A model generated the notes under the pieces. It was not told the DNA's origin and did not search any database. It worked only from the letters and a program-made list of their open reading frames with translations. A DNA stretch of 64,000 nt. It comes from a virus. The first letter of the stretch is position 1; each line of letters starts with the position of its first letter. The stretch covers positions 1-64,000 of the IMG/VR virus record IMGVR_UViG_3300028384_001275. One strand, 5' to 3'. The translations under genes were made by a program, and so were the position numbers. Shown here piece by piece: positions 50,904-59,163 of this stretch.

Positions 50904-50937
50904 GGCACAGAGGCGCTTGTAGGTGCCTCTCCGTGCC
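50904..50937 (+). terminator. Hairpin terminator candidate after helicase
   Basis: An outer GGCAC / GTGCC and an inner AGAGGC / GCCTCT pair make a long hairpin (50904-50937). No T run follows. A -10-like TATATT (50939-50944) begins immediately after, the same hairpin-then-promoter arrangement as at 49596 and 53164. Confidence 0.5.
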
Positions 50938-50938
50938 C

Positions 50939-50944
50939 TATATT
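50939..50944 (+). promoter_or_regulatory. -10-like element after helicase
   Basis: TATATT in CCTATATTAGATAC directly after a hairpin, 54 bases upstream of the 50998 gene. No clear -35. Confidence 0.35.
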
Positions 50945-50997
50945 AGATACATCGGAGGGGCACAGAAGACCGCCTCTCTTCACTCTCTTTTCTCATC

Positions 50998-51348
50998 ATG
51001 CGTAAGATCGAATCTCAAATGTGTGCCGCAGTCCAGAAAAACATTGACTGGCAATCTGGTAACACTTCTGTTCACTTTGATCCTGAAACTGGCGTCTCTG
51101 TTGTGCGTCTTCATGGCAACAAGATCGCTGAGGTTTCTGATAACGACATGACAATTTTTGATGGTGGTTGGCAGACTACTACCACTAAATCACGTCTGAA
51201 TGCACTTTGCCAAGAATTTTGCATTGCTGGTGAAGGTGTTTTCCAGAAAAACTATCAGTGGTTTGTGCGTAAGTTTGTTGCAGAATCTCCCATCACTGGT
51301 AAAGTTTATAACGTAGAAGATTTTGAGAATGGTTTCATCTTTGCCTGA
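50998..51348 (+). CDS. Conserved cyanophage hypothetical protein
   Basis: A 116-residue protein begins MRKIESQMCAAVQKNIDWQSG with beta-rich sequence (SVHFDPETGVSVVRLHGN). No recognised domain. The pattern (Asn/Gly-rich turns, short strands) recalls small phage DNA- or protein-binding folds, but function is unknown. Confidence 0.6.
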   Translation: MRKIESQMCAAVQKNIDWQSGNTSVHFDPETGVSVVRLHGNKIAEVSDNDMTIFDGGWQTTTTKSRLNALCQEFCIAGEGVFQKNYQWFVRKFVAESPITGKVYNVEDFENGFIFA

Positions 51349-51350
51349 TT

Positions 51351-51539
51351 ATGTTTGCAACACTTTCTAAGAAAAGATCCAAATCTAATCTCATCACAAT
51401 TCACATGAAATTCCTTCTTCTCGTTATCATCGGTGTCCTGATCTACAATAGCAACGACACTCGATTTTTTATCTCAGATCAATTAAACAATGCTGCTGAG
51501 ATTGTCCGCCCCGATCCTAACATTCAAATTCGTTTCTGA
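51351..51539 (+). CDS. Small membrane protein (62 aa)
   Basis: A 62-residue protein with a central hydrophobic segment (about residues 19-32, MKFLLLVIIGVLIY). A start at the ATG at 51405 would yield a 44-residue protein beginning at this segment. Function unknown. Confidence 0.5.
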   Translation: MFATLSKKRSKSNLITIHMKFLLLVIIGVLIYNSNDTRFFISDQLNNAAEIVRPDPNIQIRF

Positions 51540-51544
51540 TCTGC

Positions 51545-51550
51545 TATAAT
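51545..51550 (+). promoter_or_regulatory. -10 element TATAAT before the 51575 oxygenase
   Basis: A perfect TATAAT lies 24 bases before the ATG. No convincing -35 hexamer at the correct spacing. Confidence 0.35.
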
Positions 51551-51574
51551 TACTAACAAAGCTAATTAACAACA

Positions 51575-52207
51575 ATGTCTGACAATCTTTCACCTAATCT
51601 ATCTGATTCAATCACACAGGAAACTTATGCTCTCTTCCCAACTCCTGTCACTAGATATCATCTCCGTAACCACGATGATATAAAGAAACAAATCCTAGAT
51701 TGGATGAAAGAGCAACAAATCCTCCCACAAAATCCTAGACAAGCAATCTGCCATAACGTCGCACAAATTGGTCCTAATAATGCACCAACTAACGACATTC
51801 CTGACTTAACTAAATCCCTCCTCCAAGCAGTTGACTTTCATAATGCTAACGCATCTGCTTACCAATCTAACTTCCAAATCTCAGATTCTTACCTAGAGTT
51901 AGCTAATGAAGGTGCAATCTATGCTCCTCACGAACATTCAAACTGCATCTATTCCCTCACCTATTTCATTAACTTTCAAGACTCAACTCAACACTCTTTC
52001 CTTAAATTTAGAAAAAATGTTGCATCTAATCATTACCCAATCCTTCAATTAGATTCTGATACCCCAACAGCATATAATCTCACAGAAGCAACATTTAACA
52101 TGGAAGAAGGTGATGTTATCATCTATCCATCAAATCTTACTCATGGTTTTGACTCTAACCCACAACAAGATAGAATTACCCTAACCGCTAACATCATCAC
52201 TGCCTAA
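51575..52207 (+). CDS. 2OG-Fe(II) oxygenase, TIGR02466-like (C-rich region)
   Basis: This 210-residue protein contains FPTPVTRYHL, APHEHSNCIYSLTYFINF (His119/His121), YPSNLTHGFD (His190) and RITLTANI (Arg200). Codons are strikingly A/C-rich on the coding strand (little G) compared with neighbours, part of the skewed region up to 53.1 kb. A TATAAT lies just upstream. Substrate unknown. Confidence 0.78.
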   Translation: MSDNLSPNLSDSITQETYALFPTPVTRYHLRNHDDIKKQILDWMKEQQILPQNPRQAICHNVAQIGPNNAPTNDIPDLTKSLLQAVDFHNANASAYQSNFQISDSYLELANEGAIYAPHEHSNCIYSLTYFINFQDSTQHSFLKFRKNVASNHYPILQLDSDTPTAYNLTEATFNMEEGDVIIYPSNLTHGFDSNPQQDRITLTANIITA

Positions 52208-52217
52208 ACTAACAACA

Positions 52218-52400
52218 ATGCCCCAAAGACTTCAACTCCTACTTGACCTCTATGATCAACAAACTCTCCCCCCTGATCAACAAATAGAAATGGCACAGTT
52301 TCTAATAGATACGGGACTAAATGAAACCCTCTTACAATATCAACAACTATGCGACTATTTCATCATTGAAGGACTATGTTATGATGTCCAATATACATGA
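52218..52400 (+). CDS. Small hypothetical protein (60 aa)
   Basis: A 60-residue protein begins MPQRLQLLLDLYDQQTLPPD. The pattern of a helix followed by ELIDTGL-like FLIDTGL is seen in small conserved cyanophage proteins. Function unknown. Confidence 0.6.
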   Translation: MPQRLQLLLDLYDQQTLPPDQQIEMAQFLIDTGLNETLLQYQQLCDYFIIEGLCYDVQYT

Positions 52401-52656
52401 CTAAACTAACAGTTTTCCACAACTATCCGCGTTTCTGTGGAAAACTAAAAAGCATTAAATAAATATAGGTTGGTGTTTTATATGCCCTCCTAAATAGGTC
52501 CACAAATAGTTACCTCGGACTGTAACACATCGACTCTGAGTTTGTCAACTATTCTCGGAGACTAACACAAACTGCCCACAGTGCTTGACAATGCCCACCA
52601 AATCTGCAACAATACATACATCAACTCAAGGAGGAGTTTCTAACATCAACTGACTT
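52401..52656 (+). other. Gene-free region with inverted repeat and origin-like boxes
   Basis: Within 256 bases there is a perfect 11-bp inverted repeat AGTTTTCCACA (52411-52421) / TGTGGAAAACT (52436-52446), embedding TTTTCCACA once in each orientation. There are also late-promoter-like AATAAATA (52458-52465) and CTAAATA (52490-52496), a perfect TTGACA (52585-52590) with a weak AACAAT 17 bases further, and AAGGAGGAG (52628-52636) unusually far from the next ATG (52657). No open frame of note. Confidence 0.6.
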
Positions 52657-52785
52657 ATGGGAAGGACTTACAAACGCAACGACCTGCACAATAGCAGACG
52701 ACCCAAATCTATCAGAGAAAAACGACAGTTTAGCTCTGGTAAAAAGAGATCTCTTGATGATGACTTTTCCACAGACTTTTCCACA
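52413..52785. other. Cluster of four TTTTCCACA boxes (origin candidate)
   Basis: TTTTCCACA occurs at 52413-52421, in reverse as TGTGGAAAA at 52436-52444, and at 52765-52773 and 52777-52785. As I recall, this is the cyanobacterial DnaA-box consensus. The cluster stands next to an abrupt switch of G/C skew. See findings. Confidence 0.5.
52458..52465 (+). promoter_or_regulatory. Late promoter candidate AATAAATA
   Basis: A match to the late motif in the gene-free region, followed by CTAAATA at 52490-52496. Its downstream gene would be the one at 52657. Confidence 0.4.
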
Positions 52786-52845
52786 GGAAAGTATCAACAA
52801 AAGAATCAACGTATTGATGACACTAACTGGCAGGACAATCAATGA
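52657..52845 (+). CDS. Small basic protein (62 aa)
   Basis: A 62-residue basic protein begins MGRTYKRNDLHNSRRPKSIREKR, a pattern found in small conserved cyanophage proteins of unknown role. Two TTTTCCACA boxes lie inside the gene. The AAGGAGGAG ribosome-binding-like sequence is about 20 bases upstream, farther than usual. Confidence 0.6.
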   Translation: MGRTYKRNDLHNSRRPKSIREKRQFSSGKKRSLDDDFSTDFSTGKYQQKNQRIDDTNWQDNQ

Positions 52846-52961
52846 ATGACATCCTTAACGAAGATTGGATCGATTCTCTACTACAAGAGGACGAATCCTT
52901 AGACATTGATGACTCTATCCCTACAGAGTTTGATGAAGACCTCCGAGGTGATTGGACATGA
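52842..52961 (+). CDS. Very small acidic protein (39 aa)
   Basis: A 39-residue acidic peptide begins MNDILNEDWIDSLLQEDESL. The ATG overlaps the preceding TGA (ATGA-type), and the next gene overlaps its TGA as well. This chaining suggests it is translated. Function unknown. Confidence 0.5.
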   Translation: MNDILNEDWIDSLLQEDESLDIDDSIPTEFDEDLRGDWT

Positions 52962-53122
52962 AAACTATTCAACTCCCCACACATCCCCCAGTAAATATCA
53001 AGATCTGGGACAAACATAACAAACACTTTTGGCAATACGATTACGACGGTTGTCCTAAGTATGGTCCCTTCAAATCCTCTCAGCAGGCTATCGCTGACGC
53101 AGAGGTATATTCAAGGGGTTGA
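52958..53122 (+). CDS. Small aromatic protein (54 aa)
   Basis: A 54-residue protein begins MKTIQLPTHPPVNIKIWDKHN and ends SQQAIADAEVYSRG. It is coupled to the previous gene by ATGA. Its stop is followed 10 bases later by a hairpin terminator. Function unknown. Confidence 0.55.
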   Translation: MKTIQLPTHPPVNIKIWDKHNKHFWQYDYDGCPKYGPFKSSQQAIADAEVYSRG

Positions 53123-53132
53123 CAACACTCTG

Positions 53133-53157
53133 GGGACAGTTATTCTGTCCCTGTTTG
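53133..53157 (+). terminator. Hairpin terminator
   Basis: A perfect 7-bp stem GGGACAG (53133-53139) / CTGTCCC (53145-53151) with loop TTATT and a T-rich tail TGTTTG. It ends the small-gene operon. Confidence 0.65.
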
Positions 53158-53174
53158 TATCATCCGCGAAGCGG

Positions 53175-53185
53175 GTATATTAAAA
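53175..53185 (+). promoter_or_regulatory. Fourth, partial copy of repeated promoter core
   Basis: GTATATTAAAA matches the first part of copies A-C after the initial T, and directly follows a CCGC-GAA-GCGG hairpin. No annotated gene starts for 228 bases, so it may drive a leader or noncoding RNA. Confidence 0.45.
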
Positions 53186-53413
53186 ACGCCTACTTCCCTA
53201 ACCTACAAAAGTATCTCAGCGACCTCGATATATTAATCAAATGAAATTGCGGGTCCCCCCTACACAAAAAAATTTTCCAGGGTATAATTCCTCCTGGGAG
53301 GTCTCTACAAAGACGACCTTTCGGGAGGAATTCTTATATATTATAGAATGCGCCGTAGAGACCTCTAGGATCGCCTGTAGCGCCCTTCTAAGTAAGTTTA
53401 CGAGGTAATCATC
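53186..53413 (+). ncRNA. Candidate structured leader/noncoding RNA with interleaved inverted repeats
   Basis: Two perfect inverted repeats interlock: AATTCCTCC (53286-53294) with GGAGGAATT (53324-53332), and GAGGTCTCTAC (53298-53308) with GTAGAGACCTC (53355-53365). The left arm of the second can also pair with GACCT inside the first. These foldings are mutually exclusive, or they form a pseudoknot. A TATAAT lies at 53283-53288. A 55-codon frame (53241-53408) also crosses the region without a ribosome-binding site. Confidence 0.45.
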
Positions 53414-53917
53414 ATGACTAAGAGAGATCAAGAGTTTATGTCTTTACAGGAGGAGTATGCAGATCTGTTAGGGCATGTATGGAAGGGGAATAAGATGTAT
53501 GGATGTTATGAGATTATTCGGAAGTATTACAAGTGGAAGTATGATTATGAGATGATTGACTTCAATGGTAGGAGGAAGTTAACGTTATTTACTGAGGATG
53601 CGATTAAGGAGCAAGGAGGTAAGTGGGTATATCGCTCAGAGTGGGGAGATAGTGAGATTGATTTATCAGAGCTACAGCAAGATGATGTCCTAGTGTTTAG
53701 ATTGTATACCACTGCACTGGACGGATCATATAGCGTAAGCAGTAGGCATAATCTTCCAAATCATGGTGGTGTGTATCTAGGCAATGGATTTATGTTGCAT
53801 CATCCATATAAGCATCATTCAATGATTGTTGATTTACAAAATGAAACTAACTCAGTTTATCTAATGTCATGTGTAGGAGCGTTAAGGTCTGGTGAAAACC
53901 TGGACAATGCTACATAA
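53414..53917 (+). CDS. NlpC/P60-like cysteine peptidase
   Basis: This 167-residue protein has the pattern of phage NlpC/P60-type cell wall peptidases: GHVWKGNKMYGCYEIIRKYY (Cys31), then NHGGVYLGNGFMLHH (His117 with His129/130). The usual D-C pair before the helix is G-C here. Such proteins often sit at tail tips. The gene opens the strongly G-rich block that follows the skew switch. Confidence 0.68.
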   Translation: MTKRDQEFMSLQEEYADLLGHVWKGNKMYGCYEIIRKYYKWKYDYEMIDFNGRRKLTLFTEDAIKEQGGKWVYRSEWGDSEIDLSELQQDDVLVFRLYTTALDGSYSVSSRHNLPNHGGVYLGNGFMLHHPYKHHSMIVDLQNETNSVYLMSCVGALRSGENLDNAT

Positions 53918-53939
53918 AAGTAATAAGGCGTATAGGGTT

Positions 53940-54107
53940 ATGAGTAAAAGGTATGTACTAGAAGTGCAAGAGGATGAGTATGGTGATGTATTTGTGACAC
54001 TACCTGATGAGTTACTTGAGGAAGCTGGTTGGGATGTTGGTGATGTGTTAGAGTATGAGGAAGATATTGATGGTAGTGTAATACTACATAAAATTATTGA
54101 AGAGTAA
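53940..54107 (+). CDS. AbrB/SpoVT-like swapped-hairpin protein
   Basis: A 55-residue protein, MSKRYVLEVQEDEYGDVFVT..., has the strand-turn-strand pattern of AbrB-type DNA-binding domains (VTLPDELLEEAGWDVGDVLEY). The ATG at 53940 gives the typical start of the domain. These proteins act as dimeric transcription regulators or antitoxins; no toxin gene lies beside it. Confidence 0.7.
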   Translation: MSKRYVLEVQEDEYGDVFVTLPDELLEEAGWDVGDVLEYEEDIDGSVILHKIIEE

Positions 54108-54137
54108 AAAAATCGCGAAAAACCGCGTTTTAAGATT

Positions 54138-54392
54138 ATGAGTGAAAAAAATCCGATCCTGCAATTTGAAAGCGACGAAGAATATTTGAAGTGGGCGCTA
54201 GAGACGTTATCTAAGGCGGTGGAAAATTTATCTCGACGGCAAGCAATTATTGAGCAAGCGATTCAGAAGATGCCACCACCTGGTCCTGATATGATTCAAT
54301 ATAAGATTCCAGGTGATGATGACTATAGTAATATCAAAGTCATTTTAGATAATGTGTTTAAGCGTCTAAATAAATTGGAAACAGAATCTTAA
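54138..54392 (+). CDS. Small helical hypothetical protein
   Basis: An 84-residue protein begins MSEKNPILQFESDEEYLKW, helical and charged, with a Pro-rich turn (KMPPPGPDM). It lies just upstream of the giant virion gene and is probably co-expressed with it. Confidence 0.6.
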   Translation: MSEKNPILQFESDEEYLKWALETLSKAVENLSRRQAIIEQAIQKMPPPGPDMIQYKIPGDDDYSNIKVILDNVFKRLNKLETES

Positions 54393-54398
54393 TACATA

Positions 54399-57300
54399 AT
54401 GGTTGCTTTTTTGCAGGAGACAGGTAGAAGTTTTCCGAATCCGATCAGCTCGGAGCAATACACTCGTCCATTTAAGCGACCATCATCAAGTAAGTATGAG
54501 TCTCATGATAAGTATCCCAATATTGGGACAGGGACTGATTACTATATTCAATTTGAGAAAGGTGGTCCTGGGTCTAAACCCCTAGGATCTGATACTGTAC
54601 ATTATTTGGGTGATACTCCTAAGATTGATGTGCGGTTTGATTCTAGTGGTAATATTGTAGTTGCGGGTGGCACATGTGATTTAGGACTCACACTACAATG
54701 GGATGATAATACAGGGACTGCTGGCACAACAGGTGCAGACGTATCAGCATCAATTAATGGATCAACAATTAGTGTATCACATGGTAGTGGTGAAAAAGGA
54801 AGTGATAGATCTAATTTAGTTTCTAACGTCGGACCTGGCACATACTCAACCAGTATTAGTAGTAATTACGGTAGGAGTATACGGGACGATCAGATTTGTT
54901 TTTATGATGATGATGGTAATGATTGTAATGCCACATTATCAATACGGGTGCAGAATCAAGAGCCAACACCAAATGCTCTTAGTTATGCAACCCATCCTAA
55001 TTTTGAGCGGCAAGCAATTTATCGTTTCTTCCGTGGTGCAAAGAATGATCACAAGTATAGTGATCTTGCTGGCATGTCTCGCGAAGACTTTGGTTGTGAG
55101 AATGAAGATTGGAGTGGAGTTGCGCGAGGGTATAACAAAGAGCCGCGTGATGGCAGACCTTCATTCTACCTGATGAATAAAGAGGTAACAGGCAGTAGTC
55201 CAATCAAACTATATTATTCATATTGGCCAGATAACACAGTATTACACTTTGGTAGCGGAAACCCATCGGGCATTACAGTTGGATGTGGTAGAAACAAATA
55301 CAAATATGTAAAGACCATTGGATATGGTTTTGCAACAGAATCTGCTGCGGGTGATTTCAAGGGATCTGCAGAGAATGCAGTGCCTTTATATCATTATCGC
55401 AAAGGTGTATATCAAAATGGACAGCAGGGAAAAGATATCGATGATTTATATACGATCGATCCCGCAAGTGAAGTTAACCTGAGTGGCGGTCCTATTGCTC
55501 CTAAGGATGCCCTGAGCGGAGAATATGTGTATCAGGGTATCTTGTGTTATATTTTTGCGTCAGATGTTGTAGATGCACCTACGATCGAATATGTTGAGGG
55601 CACTGCAATCGGACCCACAGGTCAATGTGTAGATAAAACTGACTGGTATGACTATGGAATTGAAGGTAGCGGATATGGCGATGATGAATATCGCAGATTT
55701 GATCCAGCCTCATATGCAAACTATGTGGCTGAGAGTGAGAATAGTAAAGGATATGCACCAACCACTCCTGGCACTGCGCTCTGGAATAGTGATAATGTAA
55801 CTATTCAAAATGAAGATGCACACTTCGAGTGGTTTTACGGATTGAATGGCGCAGTCAAAGCAGCACTTCCTCGTTATCTTGGATTTGAGGATGCATACGA
55901 TTCTCAGTTTATGTTTTATCTGTATGACACATCATACCCATGGAATGGTCCGATCTATGGAATCCAATATACATTGAATGATGTGCCATGTTGTCCCAAT
56001 ACAACTATTCCTGGACAAGGAGAAGATGATGATGAGCCTGGATGTGTTCCTCATGAATCATACCATTCACATTTTTATGAAATCAAACGAGACGCTTGGG
56101 AAACAACCAAGACACGTCTAAAGATCAATGATGGTAAAGAAGATGTCAATGCAAACTTTACTGAAATTGATACACTAAGTCCAAGAATTTTATTTCGTTA
56201 TACAAGTAGAGATGGTGATTGGAATCGTGGTGATACTATTAATGGATGGTTTGTTAACGCAGTTTTCTATTATGGAGATGAGTTGAAAGTTGGTGTTATG
56301 CACCTTAGTGGCAATGGTAATGATTTCACTTATAACTCGGCATATACATCTACAGACGGTGGTGCTATTCGCGTATTGGCAGGATATGGTATTCCTAACA
56401 AAGCTGCATTTGCTGGCGTCTATGAATTTCCAAAGAAGATTTCATATTGGAAGGTTGAGATTTCACCCAATGCATTGATTCCGAATCGCACACTTGATGA
56501 AGCGGTACTAAAAGCATATGTTAATAAGAAGGGTGAAGTCAGTGAAATTGAAATTATCAATTCTGGTAGAGGATATGAAAACCCTCTGATTAAAGTTATC
56601 AACCCAGGTCTACTGGAAGATTTTAATGCTAACGATACTGCAAAAATTATCAAAGCAAAAGTTGGCATGAATGCCGACTTTGAAAAAGCTATTGAAAATC
56701 CAAATGTCACTTTTTCATCAAGAGATATTGGAAAAGATAGTCATGAGGTATTTGGTATCAAGACAGGACAGTTTAGACCAAAGAATAAAAACAAAAGTCC
56801 TTATGTTTCTAAGGAAGCAGTCATTGAAGTAACTAAACTTACAGATGAGGGTGGTATTGATAGTGTCCGCATTATTGATGGTGGATCAGGATATAGTAGT
56901 GATGAAATTCCTGATGTGTTGGTAGCAGATCCTGAGTATATCAAATATGATTCACCTCCCCAACCAGGCAAACAAAAAAATAGATTTAATAAGTCTCTAG
57001 AATCTATGGGTGCTCATATGGCAGCATCATGGTCTGAAGTGCAAAACTTGAATTCACTTGCAACATCAAACAAATCGGGTAAGACTAACAAAAAAGAAAG
57101 TGGTCTATTAGATACCAGCACTGAATATACTCAGTCTTCTGTAAACTTTATCAGAGATGGTATTAGTGTAGAGATACCAGATTCTTACATTAGAGTGCCT
57201 CAAGAAGAGATTAGTGAAGACGAATTGCACATGTGCTTTGACTTGCCTGCAACATGTATTAAAGTTGATGCAAGAACAAACCTTAGTAAGGCATTACCCA

Positions 57301-58613
57301 AACAGGATCAATTTTCAGAAGTTAGTAAATTTAGCACTGGAATTTCAGAATTTGAAAAAGAAGCCATGCCCTATGTTGCTAGGGCAGGAGACTCGGTAGA
57401 TGCACATGGTGAAAATATGTCACACCTCTATGCGCCCTTCGGAAAAGATCGGTGTATTAAGATGGGACAACCTAAGCTTTATAATATTCAAAGATGGTTT
57501 GAGATGCCTTGTCCCTATTTGGCACAGAAGCAAGGGGGAGATGAAAACCTCGGTGAAGGTGTATCAAAGAAGAAAAGGAAGAATAGAAAATATGGAAATA
57601 AGCAAAGAGCATATGGATATCTTCCATATCAATATTGTGCATCTAAGGAAGAGAGTGCATCCTTCACAGTATCCATGGAATTTGAAGGTCGGACTATTGG
57701 ATCTCAGGGCGAAGCATTTATGAATTATCTAAACAGAATGCCCAAACCAAAACTTGCTCCTGTAAGAAAAGTTACTAATGGTAAGAAAACATGGAATTGT
57801 AATGATGGTGATGTTGAGGGTAGATGCTATCACAATGATGACGGTGATGTTGTATTTGTTGCTATCGGGGGAGATGAAAATACCTATGACTATAACAGCA
57901 TCGATGGGTATAGTGAGTATGATCAATTTCAAACTTGGTTACAAGACAACCTAACATCACAGCTAACTCCCACAAGTGCTTATTGGACATTTACAACCAC
58001 AACCACTACTCCTGGATCAGGTGTAGAAGGAGATCCAGATTATGTCCCCCCTGTTACTACCACTACTACCGACAATGAAGATGGTGTAGACTTTAATTAC
58101 CCATATACAGCGTTTAGTGTAGATTGCTCTACACCATATCCAGCGCATGAGTGTTGGGATACTTATGCTGGATCTAATGGACCCCTAAATGTCTATTGCG
58201 GATACGATAGAAATGGCACGGGCATACCTGGAAAACGGTGGTGGGAAATTACAGCATTTAATAGGACAAATCCATTTTGTACATCTTGCCCTCCTGTAGT
58301 TTATGGATCTGCATATGCATTCTTCAATATGAATCAGGGGTCAGGAGCTAGTGTCGGATTGACATATGTGAATGATGCATCTATTGCAATCAATCCACAA
58401 AGAATGACAGAAGATGATGAGTTAAATAATAAGAAAAGAATGGTGCTTGGTCCTTACGACGGAAAGGTTACTATTCGCAACTGGTTGACTGGTGGCACTA
58501 TTGCTCTAGGTAGATCCATTAACAATTTTGGCAATCCATTCTTTGATGAATGCTCTCAGCCAGATGAGGGTAGTGCATGGACAGATGGTCAAACAATTAA
58601 TGAGGAGTTTTAA
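54399..58613 (+). CDS. Giant virion structural protein (1404 aa)
   Basis: A 1404-residue protein begins MVAFLQETGRSFPNPISSEQ. It is beta-rich and Tyr/Gly/Asp-rich, with repeats around residues 200-400 (IYRFFRGAKNDHKY, KLYYSYWPDNTVLHFG, PLYHYRKGVYQNGQ) resembling DUF5648-type phage domains. The C-terminal region is Cys-containing. It lies upstream of PAAR-like and wedge genes, so it may be a baseplate appendage. No enzymatic motif. Confidence 0.7.
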   Translation: MVAFLQETGRSFPNPISSEQYTRPFKRPSSSKYESHDKYPNIGTGTDYYIQFEKGGPGSKPLGSDTVHYLGDTPKIDVRFDSSGNIVVAGGTCDLGLTLQWDDNTGTAGTTGADVSASINGSTISVSHGSGEKGSDRSNLVSNVGPGTYSTSISSNYGRSIRDDQICFYDDDGNDCNATLSIRVQNQEPTPNALSYATHPNFERQAIYRFFRGAKNDHKYSDLAGMSREDFGCENEDWSGVARGYNKEPRDGRPSFYLMNKEVTGSSPIKLYYSYWPDNTVLHFGSGNPSGITVGCGRNKYKYVKTIGYGFATESAAGDFKGSAENAVPLYHYRKGVYQNGQQGKDIDDLYTIDPASEVNLSGGPIAPKDALSGEYVYQGILCYIFASDVVDAPTIEYVEGTAIGPTGQCVDKTDWYDYGIEGSGYGDDEYRRFDPASYANYVAESENSKGYAPTTPGTALWNSDNVTIQNEDAHFEWFYGLNGAVKAALPRYLGFEDAYDSQFMFYLYDTSYPWNGPIYGIQYTLNDVPCCPNTTIPGQGEDDDEPGCVPHESYHSHFYEIKRDAWETTKTRLKINDGKEDVNANFTEIDTLSPRILFRYTSRDGDWNRGDTINGWFVNAVFYYGDELKVGVMHLSGNGNDFTYNSAYTSTDGGAIRVLAGYGIPNKAAFAGVYEFPKKISYWKVEISPNALIPNRTLDEAVLKAYVNKKGEVSEIEIINSGRGYENPLIKVINPGLLEDFNANDTAKIIKAKVGMNADFEKAIENPNVTFSSRDIGKDSHEVFGIKTGQFRPKNKNKSPYVSKEAVIEVTKLTDEGGIDSVRIIDGGSGYSSDEIPDVLVADPEYIKYDSPPQPGKQKNRFNKSLESMGAHMAASWSEVQNLNSLATSNKSGKTNKKESGLLDTSTEYTQSSVNFIRDGISVEIPDSYIRVPQEEISEDELHMCFDLPATCIKVDARTNLSKALPKQDQFSEVSKFSTGISEFEKEAMPYVARAGDSVDAHGENMSHLYAPFGKDRCIKMGQPKLYNIQRWFEMPCPYLAQKQGGDENLGEGVSKKKRKNRKYGNKQRAYGYLPYQYCASKEESASFTVSMEFEGRTIGSQGEAFMNYLNRMPKPKLAPVRKVTNGKKTWNCNDGDVEGRCYHNDDGDVVFVAIGGDENTYDYNSIDGYSEYDQFQTWLQDNLTSQLTPTSAYWTFTTTTTTPGSGVEGDPDYVPPVTTTTTDNEDGVDFNYPYTAFSVDCSTPYPAHECWDTYAGSNGPLNVYCGYDRNGTGIPGKRWWEITAFNRTNPFCTSCPPVVYGSAYAFFNMNQGSGASVGLTYVNDASIAINPQRMTEDDELNNKKRMVLGPYDGKVTIRNWLTGGTIALGRSINNFGNPFFDECSQPDEGSAWTDGQTINEEF

Positions 58614-58615
58614 TC

Positions 58616-59146
58616 ATGGCATTTGGATTTCTTAAACCAGTATCATCTTTGAATGGATTGCCTTGCTCAGGGCATGGACTGTGCCTACCCTCTACTATCC
58701 ACTCAGTGCAGGCATGTGGCACTCCTGCAATTCCATATCCAATATTGATTAAAAATTTCACATGTTGGTGGCCACCTCTCCCAATGGTGCCAACATTTCC
58801 TGTAACTCCTGAGCGAGCCACAGTTCTTGTGAATCGAGTGCCAGTTAGTGTAATGGGAGATACGTTTTCTTTGCACCCATCTACTTGCACAAATATTGTT
58901 GTCCATATATGTCCATGTGGCAAATCAATGTGTGCTATACCATCGCCAGTCCCCTGCAGTGCCTTAACGATTGAAGATGGTGGTGTTGGGCATGTGAGAG
59001 TTGTAGTTGCAACTAGCTTAACAGTTTTTGCATTCAAACGACCCATTGCTAGGATGCTAGACCCTCTTGGTGTTGGATTTCCTGGATTTTCACTGCCTTG
59101 CTCATCTACAGTTGCGTTTGGGCACCCGACTGTGCTATCATCATAG
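58616..59146 (+). CDS. PAAR-like spike tip protein
   Basis: This 176-residue protein has the composition and pattern of PAAR-type proteins such as T4 gp5.4, which cap the spike tip. It is Pro/Cys/His/Gly-rich: GLPCSGHGLCLPS, VSVMGDTFSLHPSTC, HICPCGKSMCAI. The metal-binding Cys/His residues are plentiful. It directly follows the giant virion gene and precedes the gp25 region. Confidence 0.78.
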   Translation: MAFGFLKPVSSLNGLPCSGHGLCLPSTIHSVQACGTPAIPYPILIKNFTCWWPPLPMVPTFPVTPERATVLVNRVPVSVMGDTFSLHPSTCTNIVVHICPCGKSMCAIPSPVPCSALTIEDGGVGHVRVVVATSLTVFAFKRPIARMLDPLGVGFPGFSLPCSSTVAFGHPTVLSS

Positions 59147-59163
59147 GGTCCTAAAGGAGCAAA

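Noticed and set aside
53241-53408. A 55-codon + strand frame and a - strand frame across the interleaved repeats
   Set aside because: Neither has a ribosome-binding site, and the inverted repeats explain the sequence better. Noted within the RNA candidate instead of called as genes.
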